Of a stretch of 64,000 nucleotides of DNA, positions 63,366 to 64,000 are shown piece by piece. This DNA is from CAWBAT01 sp963810905. Its GTDB lineage: Bacteria > Acidobacteriota > Terriglobia > Versatilivoradales > Versatilivoraceae. The stretch covers positions 558,001 through 622,000 of the forward strand of contig CAWEPG010000002.1 of assembly GCA_963810905.1 (NCBI GenBank). Reading direction: 5' to 3'. Every line of letters begins with the position of its first letter. Position 1 is the first letter of the stretch. The position numbers and the translations under genes were made by a program. Under the pieces are notes generated by a model. That model saw only the letters and a program-made list of their open reading frames with translations, was not told where the DNA came from and did no database searches.

Positions 63366-63447
63366 ACGAATATGCCGCCCCTAGCGGGGCTGGGCGATTC
63401 GCGGGGTCATTGCGTACTATAAATATGCCGTCCCTAACGGGACTCCA
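63366..63447 (+). repeat. REP module A, right copy
   Basis: GCCGCCCCTAGCGGGGC, then GGTCATTGCGTACTATAAAT, then CGTCCCTAACGGGACT; differs from the left copy by a few bases and keeps the same orientation. Confidence 0.8.
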
Positions 63448-63488
63448 AATATGCACCTAATAGATCCAGGGAACGAATTGAAAAACAA

Positions 63489-63585
63489 TGCCCTGTAGGG
63501 GCGCAATCTTTATAGCCCGGCGTGCAGCCAAGTAGACGCCGGGAACAGGCGGACAAAAATCACCAGCCCCATAGGTGTGACATCT
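63489..63585 (+). repeat. REP module B, right copy
   Basis: GCCCTGTAGGGGC, GCCCGGCGTGCAGCCAAGTAGACGCCGGG and GCCCCATAGGTGTG, same order and spacing as the left copy, with decayed third hairpin. Confidence 0.78.
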
Positions 63586-63598
63586 TCGGGGTGAGCTC

Positions 63599-64000
63599 TT
63601 ACCGTGGCAATTTTGCTTCGCCGATCGTCTCGAAACTTGCCTCGACACCCGATGAACCCTGTCCAGGTTGACTGCCACCCACAAATAACTGATTCCTGCC
63701 AGGTAAAATGGCGTGTTCCCCTTGTTCTGTGACCAGGCTCAGTTCACGAGGGGTCAGTACAAAGGTCACTTGCTTCGTCTCACCCGGCGCAAGATGAATC
63801 CGCTCAAATCCCCGCAGCGCCCGCACCAACTGCGCTGGGGCATTTTCATGCTTCGAAAGATAGAGCTGCACCACTTCATCGCCAGCGACTTTCGCCGTGT
63901 TGCGCACATCTACCTCAACCTTGATTGGATCGCCGGCCTTCACCTGGGACGAAGAGAGCTTGAGTTTACTGTACGCAAACTTTGCATAACTTAAGCCATA
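63599..64000 (-). CDS. Glycoside hydrolase family 3, C-terminal Fn3-like part (truncated by window edge)
   Basis: The frame is open to the edge: YGLSYAKFAYSKLKLSSSQVKAGDPIKVEVDVRNTAKVAGDEVVQLYLSKHE, then LRGFERIHLAPGETKQVTFVLTPREL and FVGGSQPGQ. This is the fibronectin III-like end of beta-glucosidases/xylosidases of GH3; the catalytic domains lie outside. Fits the glycan-use island. Confidence 0.9.
   Translation of the reverse strand, partial: YGLSYAKFAYSKLKLSSSQVKAGDPIKVEVDVRNTAKVAGDEVVQLYLSKHENAPAQLVRALRGFERIHLAPGETKQVTFVLTPRELSLVTEQGEHAILPGRNQLFVGGSQPGQGSSGVEASFETIGEAKLPR

Noticed and set aside
1..64000. CRISPR array, rRNA, tmRNA, prophage or toxin-antitoxin pair
   Set aside because: No regularly spaced repeats, no rRNA-like or tmRNA-like stretch, no integrase, capsid or antitoxin-like gene was seen; the repeats present are irregular REP or CT-rich palindromes.

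Overview
The window reads as a chromosomal piece of a Gram-negative, free-living bacterium, most likely an Acidobacteriota member or a close relative. This is inferred from the ispE-tRNA-Gln-prs-rplY-pth-rpsF-rpsR-rplI-dnaB-alr-radA-PIN/TRAM-ispD gene order, the CRTAC1/ASPIC protein, the paired glycoside hydrolases and the non-lysine type elongation factor P. No rRNA operon, CRISPR array, phage or plasmid backbone is visible.

Region 1 (1-6.8 kb): a truncated lipoprotein with a solute-binding/MltF-like domain, a YceI-family protein, then a co-directional three-gene set (HMGL-type acyltransferase, phosphate acyltransferase, divergent acetate-kinase-like enzyme). This set looks like an acyl-CoA to acyl-phosphate to ATP route. 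A convergent FAH-family hydrolase follows. Region 2 (7.1-21.8 kb): a long minus-strand housekeeping block for isoprenoid precursors (ispD, ispE), DNA repair and replication (radA, dnaB), cell wall (alr), ribosomal proteins (bL9, bS18, bS6, bL25), pth, prs and tRNA-Gln, then a large TPR protein and purH. Region 3 (22-41.7 kb): two poorly known proteins, selA, efp, a frameshifted Xaa-Pro aminopeptidase, two membrane glycosyltransferases, a BsuPI-domain protein, comF, a DksA/TraR protein, a URO-D-like protein, and the ribosome/NAD block rlmH-rsfS-nadD-obg-rpmA-rplU, then a conserved hypothetical, a DUF1820 protein and a second, frameshifted URO-D-like gene.

Region 4 (42-50.5 kb) is accessory: a complete-looking group II intron with its reverse transcriptase just downstream of deoC, an orphan MacB/FtsX-type permease, tRNA-Ser, a SelW-like Rdx protein, DUF1801, an O-methyltransferase and a GYD protein, with many palindromic intergenic repeats. 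Region 5 (50.8-64 kb) is a glycan-use island: a GHL6-like hydrolase, a tandem alpha/beta hydrolase, a CRTAC1 protein, a GH116-like hydrolase, an MFS transporter and the C-terminal end of a GH3 enzyme. An IS200-like transposase bracketed by duplicated REP modules sits between the last two.

Three otherwise intact genes (TPR, pepP, URO-D-like) each need exactly one single-base indel to be restored. These may be assembly errors, real decay, or, for the G7 tract in the TPR gene, a switchable site. The most interesting leads are the acyl-phosphate operon with its altered kinase active site, the REP/transposase module that has become the C-terminus of the MFS gene, the group II intron placed beside a hairpin repeat also found between alr and radA, and a terminator hairpin that occupies the ribosome-binding region of obg.
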